DNA of 64,000 bases from Limnoglobus sp043757025 (GTDB lineage: Bacteria > Planctomycetota > Planctomycetia > Gemmatales > Gemmataceae). The stretch lies in NCBI GenBank assembly GCA_043757025.1, contig JAYVQG010000110.1, positions 14,647-78,646 on the forward strand, given 5' to 3'. Both the position numbers and the translations under genes were made by a program. Under the pieces are notes generated by a model. It saw only the letters and a list, made by a program, of their open reading frames with translations. It was not told the DNA's origin and did not search any database. Positions 45,304 to 53,905 of the stretch are shown one piece after another (within the stretch, counting starts at the first letter, position 1; each line of letters starts with the position of its first letter).

Positions 45304-47568
45304 TTATTCCTTCTTCATTTCCATCTTCTCTTCTTCCTTTTTCTCCTCGATTTCGAGCTTCCACTCGAGGCCGAGCGCGACGTGTTTGTGCATCTTCGCC
45401 AGGACTTCCCACGGGGTGCCTTTGTGGTCGACGGTCATCTTTTCGAGCGTTTCCCGAGCGGCGTCGGCTTTCTCCATCACGTCTTTTTTGCTAAGCATTT
45501 TGCCGACGGTAGTCAGTCGCCAAACCGGTTCACCACCCTTGTCGCTTTTGGGTACGGAATCGGTGCGGATTTTTGCGAGCGCGAGGTTGTATTCGTGCGT
45601 GTATGCCCAACGCATCTGAATCTGCGCGAGGGCGTATTGATACATCGCGAGCCACTTCTTGGACTTCTCTGCTTCGAGCATCTTGCCGGCTGCTTCGAGC
45701 GCGATGAGTTGTTCTTCGAGTGCGAGGATCAGCTTGGCGGGCACGACCTGTTCGGCGGCAATTTCCTTCTTAAACTTGTCGTCGGCGGCCCCGCTGAACG
45801 ACTCGCGCAGTCCGTCTTCGCCGAACGACCACTTCTCGCGGATGAGGTTCAGTGCCTCGATCGTCGCTTTACGAACGGGGTACTTCTCGCCGTTTTTCAG
45901 AATGTCTTCATCGGTCACGCCATCGGACTGATAGTCCTTCATTTTGTCGGCCGCGAACGGGTAAACCTGCCCCAGTGACGGGGGAATGTCGAGGTCTTTG
46001 CGAATGCCCGGCAATGTGGCGGCGAGTTGAATCATCTTCATCACATCGTCGGGGTTGACACCCTTCGGTGCGGTCGGCCAGTCGAAGCGCGTCGCCAGCG
46101 GTTCGTCTTTGTTGTAAGGCACAACGGCGGCTTCGGTGCCACTGAGTTTCACCGTCTGGACGATCTTGCCATCGCGTGGCGTCGTCAGTTGGGCTTTCAA
46201 ATACTCGGCCCAAGCGGCTACGGGAATCGGGCTATCGGGTGTCGGTGGTAATGCTTTGTCGATCTTCTTCTTTTCGGACATGCCTCGGAATGCGGTCAGA
46301 AACTCGCTGCCCGATTCGTTGACTTCCTGCGCGTTTTCGCCGGCCGATGCGCTCGTAATCACTTGAACGCCAGGTGGGGGCGCGTGGAGGAGTTCCGCGA
46401 GTTTGGCGCTCATCGGTTCGCTGCCGGGCTTGGCCGCCCCGAACTGCGGGTTGAACCGGCAGACGTCGAACAGCACGACTTTTTGTTGCGCCTTGCACGC
46501 CGCCAGTTTCGCGTAAAAATCGTCGAGCGGAATCAGTGTTTCGGCTACGCCAGGTTCGCCTTCGACGGGAACGAGATACGCCTTGTCTTCGATTACGACG
46601 GCGTGGCCACCGAAGTAAATCGCGATGCGATCTTGGGCGCGGCTCGTGTTGAAGAACTGCTCGAAGGTTTGTTGCACGACCGACTTGATCGGCGGGCGGA
46701 AGTCTTTGCCACCCGAGGAATCGGTGAGTGCGAAAATCTGGCTGTTCTCTTTCACGCTCGGCACACGCAACTCGAAGCCGAGCTTGTTGGCGGTGCGCGT
46801 CGGCATGTCTTCGCCGCGACCGTTCGAGCCGGGTGCGATGTTGTTGAAGTAGACGTATTTCGAGATATGCACGAAGAGAACGCGGCGCGGGAACGGGTCG
46901 GCGAGTGCAGCGAGGCCACCCGGTTTGGCATCACCCGGCGTCTTGTTCGGCACGTCCGGCGTGGCGTTCGTCGGCGTCACTTTCGTCTGCTTGTTTTTCT
47001 CGATTTCTTTCATGAGGTAGAACCCGCCACCGAGCAGGCCGCCACACAAGATCAACACGACGATGGCACCGACCCATTTGCTACTGCCACCGCGGCGATA
47101 CTTTCCTCGACGCGGCGATGCCTCATCGTCTTCGACGGGGAATTGTCCATCCATCGGCACGACGGGTGCCTGCGTGAACGGGTAGTTCGGGGCATACGCG
47201 CCGGGCTGTTGTTGCGGGTTCGGGTAGCCGGGGTATTGCGGCGGGCCACCGTAGCCGGGCTGAGGGTAACCCCCCTGCGGCGGATACTGCGGCGGACCGT
47301 AGCCGGGCGGCGCGACGGGCATTTCAGTTGCGGGTGGGGCATAGACGGGAAACGGTATAACAGGCGTGGGGTTGGTAGTTGGCGGATTGCCGGGGCTAAC
47401 GGCCGTCGGTTCGGTTGCGACGGGGCTACCCATTGGCGGCGTACCTTTGCGCCGCGCTTGGACCGCCGTGCCGCACTTCTTGCACTTCAATGCACGTTCG
47501 GCCCAGTCGATCGGAATCCGAAGGACATTGCGACATCCGGGGCACGTGGCTTGAACTGTGGCTGTCAT
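45304..47568 (-). CDS. Caspase-like (C14) membrane protein with N-terminal zinc ribbon
   Basis: 754 residues from ATG 47568 (AGGAG upstream). N-terminal zinc ribbon with Cys9, 12, 29 and 32 (CPGC...CKKC). A Pro/Gly/Tyr-rich linker follows (QYPPQGGYPQPGYGGPPQYP). One transmembrane helix lies near residues 165-187 (WVGAIVVLILCGGLLGGG). The caspase-like domain has His near residue 320 (IAIYFGGHAVVIEDKAYLVP) and Cys near 370 (KVVLFDVCRFNPQF). A long helical region ends the protein. Bacterial metacaspase-like proteases are common in planctomycetes; the target and whether this acts in cell death are unknown. Confidence 0.85.
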   Translation of the reverse strand: MTATVQATCPGCRNVLRIPIDWAERALKCKKCGTAVQARRKGTPPMGSPVATEPTAVSPGNPPTTNPTPVIPFPVYAPPATEMPVAPPGYGPPQYPPQGGYPQPGYGGPPQYPGYPNPQQQPGAYAPNYPFTQAPVVPMDGQFPVEDDEASPRRGKYRRGGSSKWVGAIVVLILCGGLLGGGFYLMKEIEKNKQTKVTPTNATPDVPNKTPGDAKPGGLAALADPFPRRVLFVHISKYVYFNNIAPGSNGRGEDMPTRTANKLGFELRVPSVKENSQIFALTDSSGGKDFRPPIKSVVQQTFEQFFNTSRAQDRIAIYFGGHAVVIEDKAYLVPVEGEPGVAETLIPLDDFYAKLAACKAQQKVVLFDVCRFNPQFGAAKPGSEPMSAKLAELLHAPPPGVQVITSASAGENAQEVNESGSEFLTAFRGMSEKKKIDKALPPTPDSPIPVAAWAEYLKAQLTTPRDGKIVQTVKLSGTEAAVVPYNKDEPLATRFDWPTAPKGVNPDDVMKMIQLAATLPGIRKDLDIPPSLGQVYPFAADKMKDYQSDGVTDEDILKNGEKYPVRKATIEALNLIREKWSFGEDGLRESFSGAADDKFKKEIAAEQVVPAKLILALEEQLIALEAAGKMLEAEKSKKWLAMYQYALAQIQMRWAYTHEYNLALAKIRTDSVPKSDKGGEPVWRLTTVGKMLSKKDVMEKADAARETLEKMTVDHKGTPWEVLAKMHKHVALGLEWKLEIEEKKEEEKMEMKKE

Positions 47569-47806
47569 CGCGGCCATCTCCTCGCTCGGTAAGAGCATCC
47601 CTGTTGGACCCATTCTAGTTCATAGAGTTCCGCGAAACAGATTTTGCCAAATTCGATTCTCGCAAGGCGCGAATCCTGCGAGTTCACACGCCCATTCGCT
47701 CGGCGATGTTTTGCAGTATGAGGCGGTCCGAATCGGGGCGTTTGGCCGATTGCGGGTGAGTTCGTGAGACGCGGTACCTGCATTTCGTGCGGAACGATCA
47801 TTCGCG

Positions 47807-47835
47807 TTGATTTCCTGTAAGAACCGAGGTAGGAT
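47807..47835 (+). promoter_or_regulatory. Possible sigma-70-type promoter
   Basis: TTGATT (47807-47812) and TAGGAT (47830-47835) with 17 bases between, about 48 bases before the GTG start at 47883. Each hexamer matches consensus at four of six positions, so support is modest. Confidence 0.35.
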
Positions 47836-47882
47836 GTCGATATAGATGTTAAGAATCTTCCGCGTCTCAGTTCGAGATCATC

Positions 47883-48293
47883 GTGCGACTATGTTTAGCG
47901 ATACTCGTGGCACTCACAAACGCGGCGGGACCGTGGTTGTGTTGTTGTGCGTTCGCCGCAACGGTCGTTCGCCCGATCCAGGCCACTCAGTTCGCTAACG
48001 TACCAGTCAGCAAAATCGCCGTGTGCCCGCACTGTCGCACGACGAACGACGACAAAAACCAAACGCCGATTCCGAAGCCTGTAGAGCCGATTCGCCATTG
48101 TATGCCGGGAGTCACGCCCGTGATTCCTGCGGTCAGCAGTGCGGTCGATAATTTGCCAACCGTGCCGTTTACCGTCTGGGAAGCGACTGTTATTACGCAG
48201 ACGGTGAATGCGACCGTCTACGTTCACGTCCGACTGACACCGTTGCTCACCTCCGATGAACGGGTCCGTACGCATCATGTAATGACCTGTTAA
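47883..48293 (+). CDS. Small exported Cys-containing protein
   Basis: 136 residues from GTG 47883 with a signal-peptide-like start MRLCLAILVALTNAAGPWLCCCAFA. The mature part has a CPHCRTT motif, a Pro-rich stretch and a beta-rich tail (WEATVITQTVNATVYVHVRL). No family recognised. It is 107 bases upstream of the di-cysteine protein on the same strand, and both are Cys-rich and exported, which hints at a metal- or redox-related pair (inference). Confidence 0.55.
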   Translation: MRLCLAILVALTNAAGPWLCCCAFAATVVRPIQATQFANVPVSKIAVCPHCRTTNDDKNQTPIPKPVEPIRHCMPGVTPVIPAVSSAVDNLPTVPFTVWEATVITQTVNATVYVHVRLTPLLTSDERVRTHHVMTC

Positions 48294-48400
48294 AAAACTC
48301 GATCGATTGCTATCTGTTTCCGTTACACATACTGTTGCGATCGGAATTCTCCCATCTCAACAATCGTTTCTTTCACTCTTTTCCACAGGATCTGACTCAA

Positions 48401-48715
48401 ATGATCGCAAAATTGCTCTTCACACTGTTCGCTGCGGTTTCGGGCATCGGTGGCGTCTATATGTACAGCAGCTCGCAGGGTACTTCTGCAAGCTCGGGCT
48501 GCTGCGCGGAACATGCCCCCTGCTGCGACCCGCCCTCGGCCTGTTGCGGTTCGGCCGCTGCCGACTGCTGCGAAGTCAGCGCCGCTTGCTGCGAAACGCA
48601 ATCGGCTTGCTGCACCAGCGAAAAGACCGCCGTCAAGGCGACCAAAAAGTCGTGCTGCGCAACCGGCGGCGACTGCTGCTTCGACGGTTCCATTTGCTGC
48701 GATGCAGTTAAGTAA
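48401..48715 (+). CDS. Small membrane-anchored di-cysteine (CC) repeat protein
   Basis: 104 residues from ATG 48401. The N-terminal hydrophobic segment MIAKLLFTLFAAVSGIGGVY could be a signal or anchor. The remainder holds nine CC pairs, 18 cysteines in all, spaced mostly by five to eight residues (for example SACCGSAAADCC, AACCETQSACC). All cysteines are in pairs and histidine is almost absent. This resembles a metal-binding or heavily disulfide-linked surface protein, but it is not a recognised metallothionein family. Confidence 0.75.
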   Translation: MIAKLLFTLFAAVSGIGGVYMYSSSQGTSASSGCCAEHAPCCDPPSACCGSAAADCCEVSAACCETQSACCTSEKTAVKATKKSCCATGGDCCFDGSICCDAVK

Positions 48716-48736
48716 CATCGTGTGAATCACACGCGG

Positions 48737-48760
48737 CGAGGCGGCCAATCGGTCGCCTCG
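48737..48760. terminator. Terminator hairpin after the di-cysteine gene
   Basis: 10-bp stem CGAGGCGGCC / GGTCGCCTCG with one G-T pair and loop AATC, followed by TTCGTTT. It starts 21 bases after the stop and 17 bases from the end of the converging amidohydrolase remnant, so it may serve both strands. Confidence 0.65.
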
Positions 48761-48776
48761 TTCGTTTCCTACCAGG

Positions 48777-49034
48777 TCATTTCCGTTTCAGTTGATAGGC
48801 ATCACTGGCATTCGCACTGAATACTCGCGCGGCCACGGCTTCCCCCTTTTCTGCGAGATACTTTGACGCCAAGTCGTGAACGGTTGCGAACGGTGCGTAC
48901 AAATTGCTGACGGGCCAGTTGCTGCCAAACACGAGCTTCTCTTCGCCGAACGCCGCCCAGACCGCATCTATGGCACGGCGGTAAAAATCGAGTGTATACG
49001 CGAACGCGATTTTACCCTCTGGTTCGACTGCGAC
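48777..49034 (-). pseudogene. C-terminal remnant of an amidohydrolase (metal-dependent hydrolase, amidohydro_2 type)
   Basis: 85 codons in frame on the minus strand ending at TGA 48777-48779. They include FYRRAIDAVWAAFGEEKLVF, GSNWPVSNLYAPF and AARVFSANASDAYQLKRK, the typical C-terminal end of lactonase/amidohydrolase-2 proteins. An in-frame stop lies just upstream (49035-49037) and the following sequence is the start of another gene, so the first two thirds are gone. It is a decayed or truncated gene. Confidence 0.8.
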
Positions 49035-49088
49035 TCAATTGACACCCCCTTGATCTTGCACGAAGCGTTGAAACCATTGAGGTGATTC

Positions 49089-50420
49089 ATGTTCGGTTTG
49101 TTTGCCGCGAGTTGTCCACTTTCGACGAATGAAAAAGTTTGGGTCGAACGGCGGATGCGCTGGTTCGCCGATCAGTTCGGCATCGATCGGATTCGGAACG
49201 CACGAGTGATCTTACCGACGGATGAGTTCTTTCCGGATCGCTACGAAGCGGACGAAGCCAGCGCGAGAAAGTGCCTCGACCGCATGTGCGCATATATGAG
49301 TATCGATCCCGCCACGATCACGCTGGAAGTACTGGAAGACGATCAGATGATCGGTGCCGTTGGCACTTACGAAATGCGCGAGCAGTCGAATATCTGCATC
49401 GCCATGTCGCAACTCGGATACCCAGAGCAGCTGATGTCGACGCTCGCGCACGAACTGGCACACGAATTGTTACTTAAAATCAAGCGACTATCACCCGGTA
49501 CGAGCGATCACGAACAAATGACCGACCTGCTTCCCGTGTTTCTCGGTACGGGTATTTTCATTGCAAACGCTACGGTCGTTGTAACATCTGGTGAAATGGG
49601 AACATTGCACTTTTGGCACGAAACAAAGCACGGCTATCTCAATTCAATCACCTTGGGTTATGCGCTCGCATTGTTCGCATTCGTGCGCGGCGAAAGACGT
49701 CCCGCATGGGCAAAATACCTCCGGACCGATGCACTCGCAACATTCCGGCAGGGACTACGCTACCTCAATAACACCGGCGATTCGTTGTTTCATCCAGCGA
49801 CCATCGACAAAATTACCGAGACGCCGACGCCGAAAAGTGTGGCAATGAGTCTCTGTCACAATCGCCCGACGATTCGACTGTCCGCACTGCGAGACATCAT
49901 CGAGTACCGAATGGAATCGATCGAACTGCTCCCGCTCGTCGAGCAATGTTTCAAGGATTCCGATTCCGATGTGCAATATGTAGCAGTAGCGGCACTGGCC
50001 GTATTCGGGGCGTCTGCCGAGCGAACGATACCCGTGCTCATCCAGGCCGCGATGCAAGGTAACCCGTTAGTTCGCGCGGCCGCGGCAACGGCACTCGGTG
50101 ACATCGGTACGTGTCCTTCGGAAGTCGTGTCTGCGTTGGGTGTCGTACTCGGAGATTTGGAAGTGAATGTCGTCGCGGCCGCCGCCACGGCGTTAGCCAA
50201 GTACGGCGAAGCCGCAACACCCGCGTTACCTCGTCTGTTGGCCGCGATCGAACTCGCCGCCAGCGTGACCGACCACGTCCTGTTGTCGCACCTCGTCGCC
50301 GCACTGCAAATCCTCCGCACCAACCCCCGTCGTACGTTGCGAGTTCTACTCCAAGTTCGAGACCCCGAAGGGCTACGGCTCGCACTCAGCCTGTTACGCG
50401 AACAGCGCGGTGAAGTGTGA
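49089..50420 (+). CDS. HExxH metalloprotease-like protein with HEAT repeats
   Basis: 443 residues. An N-terminal domain contains a zinc-protease motif at residues about 121-128 (LAHELAHELL), preceded by IAMSQLGYPEQLMSTL, typical of M48/SprT-like minigluzincins. The C-terminal half has HEAT/PBS-lyase-type repeats (YVAVAALAVFGASAERTIPV, VRAAAATALGDIG, VNVVAAAATALAKYGEAATP). No signal peptide. The combination suggests a cytoplasmic protease or peptidase-like scaffold; substrate unknown. Confidence 0.78.
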   Translation: MFGLFAASCPLSTNEKVWVERRMRWFADQFGIDRIRNARVILPTDEFFPDRYEADEASARKCLDRMCAYMSIDPATITLEVLEDDQMIGAVGTYEMREQSNICIAMSQLGYPEQLMSTLAHELAHELLLKIKRLSPGTSDHEQMTDLLPVFLGTGIFIANATVVVTSGEMGTLHFWHETKHGYLNSITLGYALALFAFVRGERRPAWAKYLRTDALATFRQGLRYLNNTGDSLFHPATIDKITETPTPKSVAMSLCHNRPTIRLSALRDIIEYRMESIELLPLVEQCFKDSDSDVQYVAVAALAVFGASAERTIPVLIQAAMQGNPLVRAAAATALGDIGTCPSEVVSALGVVLGDLEVNVVAAAATALAKYGEAATPALPRLLAAIELAASVTDHVLLSHLVAALQILRTNPRRTLRVLLQVRDPEGLRLALSLLREQRGEV

Positions 50421-50525
50421 GAGTGCGGTGGCACAAACGCTCATTTCTCTTACGATGTACCAAGCCCACCTGCGTCGAGAGCAACTTACCGAACTCCCAC
50501 TCCTATCTACCACCGAGTCATCGAT

Positions 50526-52679
50526 ATGCGAATCCATCTCTCGTTCGTTTTGCTCATCTCTGCGTTCTCGATAGTTCATTCTGCGGAATTACCCGATACG
50601 AAGCCACTCACTACCGATGGCGACCTCGCGAAGCGCATGGTCGATGGCATTCATAAATACCTCGACCGCGAACTGGCGGCAGCCCCAGCGAAGCGAGATG
50701 AACTTTGGAAGAAATCGGATCTGCCAGCGAAGCGGGAACGCTTGAAGAAAATTCTCGGCGTCGTCGATGTTCGACTGCCTGCCAAGCTGGAATATGTCGG
50801 TGGGCCAGATCAGCCATCGTTGCTGGCAGAGGTGGACGGTTGCAAAATTTATGCGGTGCGCTGGGCCGTCCTGAACGGCGTCGATGCGGAAGGATTACTG
50901 ATCGAACCGAAGGGTAAACCGAAAGCGAACATCGTCGCGATTCCGCACGCCGACCAACATCCCGAACAACTCGCGGGATTGATGCCGGGCGATGATTTTG
51001 GCTTGCGACTGGCACGCAGTGGATGCCGCGTTCTCATACCCATGCTCATCGACCGCGACGATAAGTATTCCGGTAACGCGCGGATGAATCGCTGGACGAA
51101 CTATACGCATCGCGAGTGGATTCATCGCATGTGCTACGAGATGGGCCGCACGCTACCTGGCTACGAAGTACAAAAGGTTCTCGCCGCCGTCGATTGGTTC
51201 GAGAAGCAGGATGCGAGTTGTAAAGTGGGTGTCATCGGTTACGGCGATGGTGGCATGATCGCGCTCTATGCGGGCGCGTTGGATGAACGAATCGCGGCCA
51301 CGCAAGTCGCAGGGTACTTCGGTCAACGCGAGAAATTGTGGGAAGAACCGATCGATCGCAACGTGTGGGATCGCGTTCGCGAATTCGGCGATGCAGAAAT
51401 CGGGGCGATGATATTGCCAAGAGTATACGTAGATAATCACGCGATGGTGAGTCCGGTTTGGAAGCGACCCGTCGAATCGAAGCCTGGCCGCAGCGGTACC
51501 GCACCGGGTGTACTGCACCCATCGACTGGAAAAAGCGACGCGGTAGTCTCAACGCAATTATTTTTGAAAGCCATGCAACTACCGGTTGACGAATTGGCAC
51601 CGCTAAGACCCATGCAATCGGCGATCGACTTGGCCCCCCGTCACAAGCGCCAATTCGATCAACTCGTCGCATACTCGCAAAATCTGTGGCGGCATTCGGA
51701 GCCGGTTCGCAAGGAGTTTTGGAAGAAAGCCGATGCGACTTCGCCCGAGAAATGGGAAGCGTCGTGCGAGTGGTATCGCAATGATTTCCACGAAGAAGCG
51801 ATCGGCAAGTTGCCCGAACCGACGATGCCATTGAACCCGCGCTCGCGACAAATCTACGATACACCAAAATGGACGGGCTACGAGGTAATGCTCGATGTGT
51901 ACGATGATGTTTTCGCGTATGGCATCATACTTTTACCAAAGGACATGAAGCCTGGCGAGAAGCGACCCGTTGTGGTTTGCCAACACGGTCTCGAAGGGCG
52001 GCCAACCGATGTATGCAACCCGAAGGAGCGTACGAAATACTATAACTCGTACGCAGCCCAACTGGCCGATCGTGGCTACATCGTATTCGCTCCGCAAAAT
52101 CCATACATCTTCGACACATATTTTCGGCAGATCATGCGAAAGGCAAACCCACTGAAATTGTCGCTATTCAGCTTCATCATTCGGCAACATCAGCGGATCA
52201 TCGATTGGCTCGAAACGCAGCCGAACGTCGACGCAAAACGCATCGCGTTCTACGGTCTCAGCTATGGTGGCAAGACCGCGATGCGCGTACCGGCTGTGGA
52301 AAAACGCTATTGCCTCAGCATCTGTTCGGGCGACTTCAACGAATGGATCGGCAAGATCGTGAGTACGGAATTGCCGATGGGCTACATGTTCACGAAGGAG
52401 TACGACATGCTCGAATTCAACCTCGGGCACACCTACAACTATGCCGAGATGGCTAACCTCATCGCACCGCGACCGTTTATGGTCGAGCGCGGCCACGACG
52501 ACGGCGTCGGTATCGACGAGATGATCGCGTATGAATTCGCCAAGGTTCGCTATCTGTACGAAAACAAGTTGAAGATCGGCGACCGCACCGAACTCGAGTT
52601 CTTCGTCGGTGGGCACGAAATCCACGGCAAAGGCACCTTCGCCTTCCTGGACCGGCACCTGAACTGGAAGCCGAGATAA
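50526..52679 (+). CDS. Exported double alpha/beta-hydrolase (acetyl-xylan-esterase/dienelactone-hydrolase type)
   Basis: 717 residues with signal peptide MRIHLSFVLLISAFSIVHSA. Two alpha/beta-hydrolase modules in tandem. The first has KVGVIGYGDGGMIALYAG, where the nucleophile position of GxSxG is Asp, so it may be inactive. The second has RIAFYGLSYGGKTAMR with a normal Ser, PVVVCQHGLEGRP as oxyanion region and late His in FFVGGHEIHGKGT. Such two-domain hydrolases are common in planctomycetes and are thought to deacetylate polysaccharides. It is the gene before the second polysaccharide locus. Confidence 0.82.
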   Translation: MRIHLSFVLLISAFSIVHSAELPDTKPLTTDGDLAKRMVDGIHKYLDRELAAAPAKRDELWKKSDLPAKRERLKKILGVVDVRLPAKLEYVGGPDQPSLLAEVDGCKIYAVRWAVLNGVDAEGLLIEPKGKPKANIVAIPHADQHPEQLAGLMPGDDFGLRLARSGCRVLIPMLIDRDDKYSGNARMNRWTNYTHREWIHRMCYEMGRTLPGYEVQKVLAAVDWFEKQDASCKVGVIGYGDGGMIALYAGALDERIAATQVAGYFGQREKLWEEPIDRNVWDRVREFGDAEIGAMILPRVYVDNHAMVSPVWKRPVESKPGRSGTAPGVLHPSTGKSDAVVSTQLFLKAMQLPVDELAPLRPMQSAIDLAPRHKRQFDQLVAYSQNLWRHSEPVRKEFWKKADATSPEKWEASCEWYRNDFHEEAIGKLPEPTMPLNPRSRQIYDTPKWTGYEVMLDVYDDVFAYGIILLPKDMKPGEKRPVVVCQHGLEGRPTDVCNPKERTKYYNSYAAQLADRGYIVFAPQNPYIFDTYFRQIMRKANPLKLSLFSFIIRQHQRIIDWLETQPNVDAKRIAFYGLSYGGKTAMRVPAVEKRYCLSICSGDFNEWIGKIVSTELPMGYMFTKEYDMLEFNLGHTYNYAEMANLIAPRPFMVERGHDDGVGIDEMIAYEFAKVRYLYENKLKIGDRTELEFFVGGHEIHGKGTFAFLDRHLNWKPR

Positions 52680-52694
52680 ATCTGTGTTTACTGT

Positions 52695-53864
52695 TTATTC
52701 CGCTTCGCCATCGACCCACTGCTCGAATTGTTTGGCTTTTTCTTGCCAGCCTTCTGAGTCGAGGCGTTTACGGTCGGCTTGCTGTTTTGCGGGAACGCCC
52801 GATGTTATTCGCTCCAGAACGGTTGCGGTGAAACTTTCCTTCGTGGGGCAGACATCGCAGCTTTCGGCCCACGCTCGCGTGGCGGGTAGGTCGCGAACGA
52901 CGACTGGTTTTCCCGTGGCGAGGTACTCTTTCAACTTCAACGGTTGCATTGCCCGCGTCACGGGGAGATCGGCGTATGGCATCACCAACACGGCGGCGGC
53001 GGCGGCCACGGCGGGTAACTTTGCGAAAGGCATCGCGGGTAAAATCTTCACCCGAGGCAACGCGAACAACTCCGGGTCGGGGTCTTCTTGCGGGCCGATG
53101 AACAACATCGTTCCCGATGTCAAATTCGACGCGAGATGATTCACGAACGACAGATCGAGGCGACGATCGATGACGCCCCAGAAGACGATGTAAGGCGTCG
53201 CCAGACCCGCAAACTCGGGGAGTTCGCTGTGCGGCGAGTGTCGCCAATGATCGAGATCGACACCGTGCGTGAGCAACTTGGCGGTTTTGCCGAACGTGCC
53301 AATGTGCGACACCAGTGTGTCACTGACCGCAACAACTTCATTCATTTTCGGCAACAAATCGCGTTCCATTTTCGCCATCGTTGCGCCATCGTAACCGGGC
53401 CAGACGCTGAAATCGTCGACGCAATAATACGTCCAGCGGTTCGCGGGCAGTTCGCCGACGAGGTCGGCAACGAGTGGCAGTGTGGTGATGACGTTCGGCG
53501 TTTGCGACAGCGATTCGAACGCGGGGCGCAACGCACGGAGGAGCAATTTGCGATTCAGCGAACGCGCCATTCGCGAATGAAACGATGGCCACATTTTCGG
53601 CGAGAGGATGCGCGGAGATGGTCGTTCGATGGACGCAGAATCAGTGGGCTTACGCCCACCGCTCGCCTTCGTCCACGATTTCAGCTTGCCTGCTACGCGC
53701 TTCAGCGTCGAGTAATCGAGCCGTGGCGGGCGGGTGCCGATGGTGTTCACCCAGACGATTTCGCGGTGACCGAGCAGCTTGCCGATCAGGTGCTGGCAAC
53801 TCGAAGGATGGCGGCCCCAGTCGTCGGCGAACACGACCAGAGGGCGAGCGGCGGTTGGTGTCAT
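52695..53864 (-). CDS. Family 4-like glycosyltransferase
   Basis: 389 residues starting MTPTAARPLVVFADDWGRHP. GT-B fold with VVAVSDTLVSHI in the middle, the ADLPVTRAMQPLKLKEYLAT donor-site region (the usual EamA-like Lys/Glu signature), and TGKPVVVRDLPATR. It probably transfers a sugar from a nucleotide donor in exopolysaccharide assembly. It is divergent from the lyase-like gene at 53906 and separated from the main minus-strand operon by that gene. Confidence 0.85.
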   Translation of the reverse strand: MTPTAARPLVVFADDWGRHPSSCQHLIGKLLGHREIVWVNTIGTRPPRLDYSTLKRVAGKLKSWTKASGGRKPTDSASIERPSPRILSPKMWPSFHSRMARSLNRKLLLRALRPAFESLSQTPNVITTLPLVADLVGELPANRWTYYCVDDFSVWPGYDGATMAKMERDLLPKMNEVVAVSDTLVSHIGTFGKTAKLLTHGVDLDHWRHSPHSELPEFAGLATPYIVFWGVIDRRLDLSFVNHLASNLTSGTMLFIGPQEDPDPELFALPRVKILPAMPFAKLPAVAAAAAVLVMPYADLPVTRAMQPLKLKEYLATGKPVVVRDLPATRAWAESCDVCPTKESFTATVLERITSGVPAKQQADRKRLDSEGWQEKAKQFEQWVDGEAE

Positions 53865-53905
53865 AAACTCATTATGGAACAGAATTGCCCGAACAGAGAC
53901 CGTTC

